Source: Prevotellaceae bacterium UBA1391 (GTDB lineage: Bacteria > Bacteroidota > Bacteroidia > Bacteroidales > Bacteroidaceae). Taken from it: a stretch of 64,000 nucleotides of DNA. Shown piece after piece: positions 62,935 to 64,000 of the stretch (position 1 is its first letter; the number at the start of each line of letters is the position of its first letter). Location: the NCBI GenBank assembly GCA_002305265.1, contig DBQP01000010.1, positions 219,126-283,125 on the forward strand, written 5' to 3'. The translations under genes and the position numbers were made by a program. The notes under the pieces were generated by a model, which ran no database searches, had not been told where the DNA came from, and worked only from the letters and a program-made list of their open reading frames with translations.

Positions 62935-64000
62935 TCTTCATCCGCAGCACCACGCTGAAAAAACGAACACACTCGCCCGACATTTCCAACGCAGTCAAAA
63001 CAAAAAACAAGCGCACCCGTTCCACCACGAAAATGCCCCTAATAACGAAGCCCCCATCGAAGAAATAACATGCGACGCCCCTCCAACAACAGCCCAAGCA
63101 CCATCGCGGGATCGATGACGCGCAACAGCAGAACCCGATAGGCGCTTTCTCCACATCCGAAGGTTGAGACATCATGTCTTCCAAAAAATAAACAGTCGGC
63201 ATAAGATGACAACCGTCAGCCTGCCACTTAGAAACGAAAATATCAAAAAACTCGGAATATATGCTTTGGATGCAACAAGGCACTATTTATTCCATCTGAA
63301 AAACACAATAAGAAACTTCCAATCGCCTGAAGGAGTCCGAGCGAAAGGACAACTGAAACTTATACAACAAACATGAAACAGAATACACTGAAAGCAATAA
63401 GAACAGACTCAAAAGTCGGTGTACACCGCATGGGAGAATAGAAAAGAATAGAAAAGTATTGAATCGTGTTAAATAGAATAGCACATGCCACTCGCCCCAA
63501 AAGATAAAGTAGGAAGAAAAATAATGATGGTAAAGCAAGGAAACGCAACCCTACATATTACCAAAAGCGCTCGCTAAGAACGGTAAGATGAAAATGAAAA
63601 AAAGAAATAACTGATAAGATACTACTCCCCCAGCTATTAAGGAACCAGCAATTATTTCAAACACAACGGCGAAACAAAGCACAAAAAGAAACGAAAAGCA
63701 AAACATCACGTTGAATAAAAATAATTTTAAATATCAATTTTAAATATAATTTCAAGCGAAGCGCCCCCTACCAACGTTTAATAATGCTGCCAATGAGCAT
63801 TCTGACAATCAAAGTGTGTCAGCCGACTTCAATGTAACTGAATCTGCTTGGAAGAAGAGAAATGAAAAAGAAGAGAAAAGAAGGAAAAACAATGGGTAAG
63901 AAGGTAGAGGATGGAAAAGAGGGGAAAGGGAGGAAGGGGGAAAGGGAGGAAGAAGGAAAAGAGAGGAAGAAGGGCAAAAACGAAAAGGGGCATCCGTACT
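62935..64000. other. gene-poor, AT-richer region with a polypurine tract
   Basis: No gene I can support for the last 1.07 kb (1.55 kb counting from the sigma gene). Base composition changes at about 63,130 from GC-rich to clearly AT-rich. AATTTTAAATAT repeats at 63723 and 63736. From about 63,855 to 63,990 the plus strand is almost all purine, with runs such as GGGAGGAAGGGGGAAAGGG. Short open frames (for example 63164-63376) lack homology I can recognise. Confidence 0.6.

Noticed and set aside
63164..63376. Possible small gene in the AT-rich right end
   Set aside because: 70 codons, no recognisable domain, no clear ribosome-binding site or promoter, and codon use unlike the other genes; cannot be supported.
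1..64000. rRNA, tRNA or insertion sequences
   Set aside because: I looked through the gaps for tRNA-like cloverleaf sequence, conserved rRNA blocks and transposase motifs and saw none; a covariance-model scan would be needed to exclude small RNAs.

Overview
The window is GC-rich DNA (about 60 percent by eye, except the last ~900 bases) from a member of the Bacteroidales, most likely Prevotellaceae. The evidence is a complete set of type IX secretion (T9SS) core genes, the Bacteroidetes promoter form TTTG-N20-TAnnTTTG, the large Bacteroidetes-type IspG, sigma-54, and a thrA/phosphoglycerate-mutase-like/thrC threonine cluster. I found no rRNA, tRNA or CRISPR array and no intact insertion sequence.

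Layout. 1-14.5 kb is a Wzx/Wzy-type surface polysaccharide locus: a WecA-like initiating enzyme (minus strand), then on the plus strand a PglC/WbaP-like sugar-phosphate transferase, a multi-SLBB export protein, two Wzz-like proteins, Wzy, Wzx and three family-2 glycosyltransferases, with a further sugar-transferase-like gene facing them. 14.9-22.5 kb holds gldN, gldM, gldL, gldK and porP (minus strand), preceded by a divergent UDP-GlcNAc 2-epimerase homologue. 22.6-31.7 kb has a zinc metallopeptidase, a PgpH-like HD phosphodiesterase and the threonine genes. 32.1-39.9 kb is a housekeeping run on the minus strand (cysS, ispG, purE, a PAP2-like protein, rpoN, trxA). 40.2-51.2 kb is on the plus strand (outer-membrane barrel, priA, CE15-like esterase, pafA, GH31, aroA). 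52.2-57 kb carries porW/sprE and porX, so T9SS structure and its regulator are both present but spread over separate loci. 57-62.4 kb has nagB with an apparent one-base frameshift, a GH43 enzyme, and an ECF sigma factor / putative anti-sigma / small exported protein / barrel group. 62.45-64 kb has no gene I can support.

The most unusual feature is in the spaces between genes. At about fourteen places the intergenic DNA is built on an exact 22-bp register. Eight are clusters of the perfect palindrome GAAGGCCTTC, three copies each (four in the last), each copy starting exactly 22 bp after the previous one. Other sites use quite different unit sequences but keep the same period (for example gldK/gldL, downstream of aroA, upstream of the ECF sigma gene). 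Spacers between palindromes vary while the phase is kept. This looks like a family of dispersed phased repeats, possibly binding sites for one dimeric DNA-binding protein two helical turns apart, or a variable-number repeat family. It is the best candidate here for an undescribed system.
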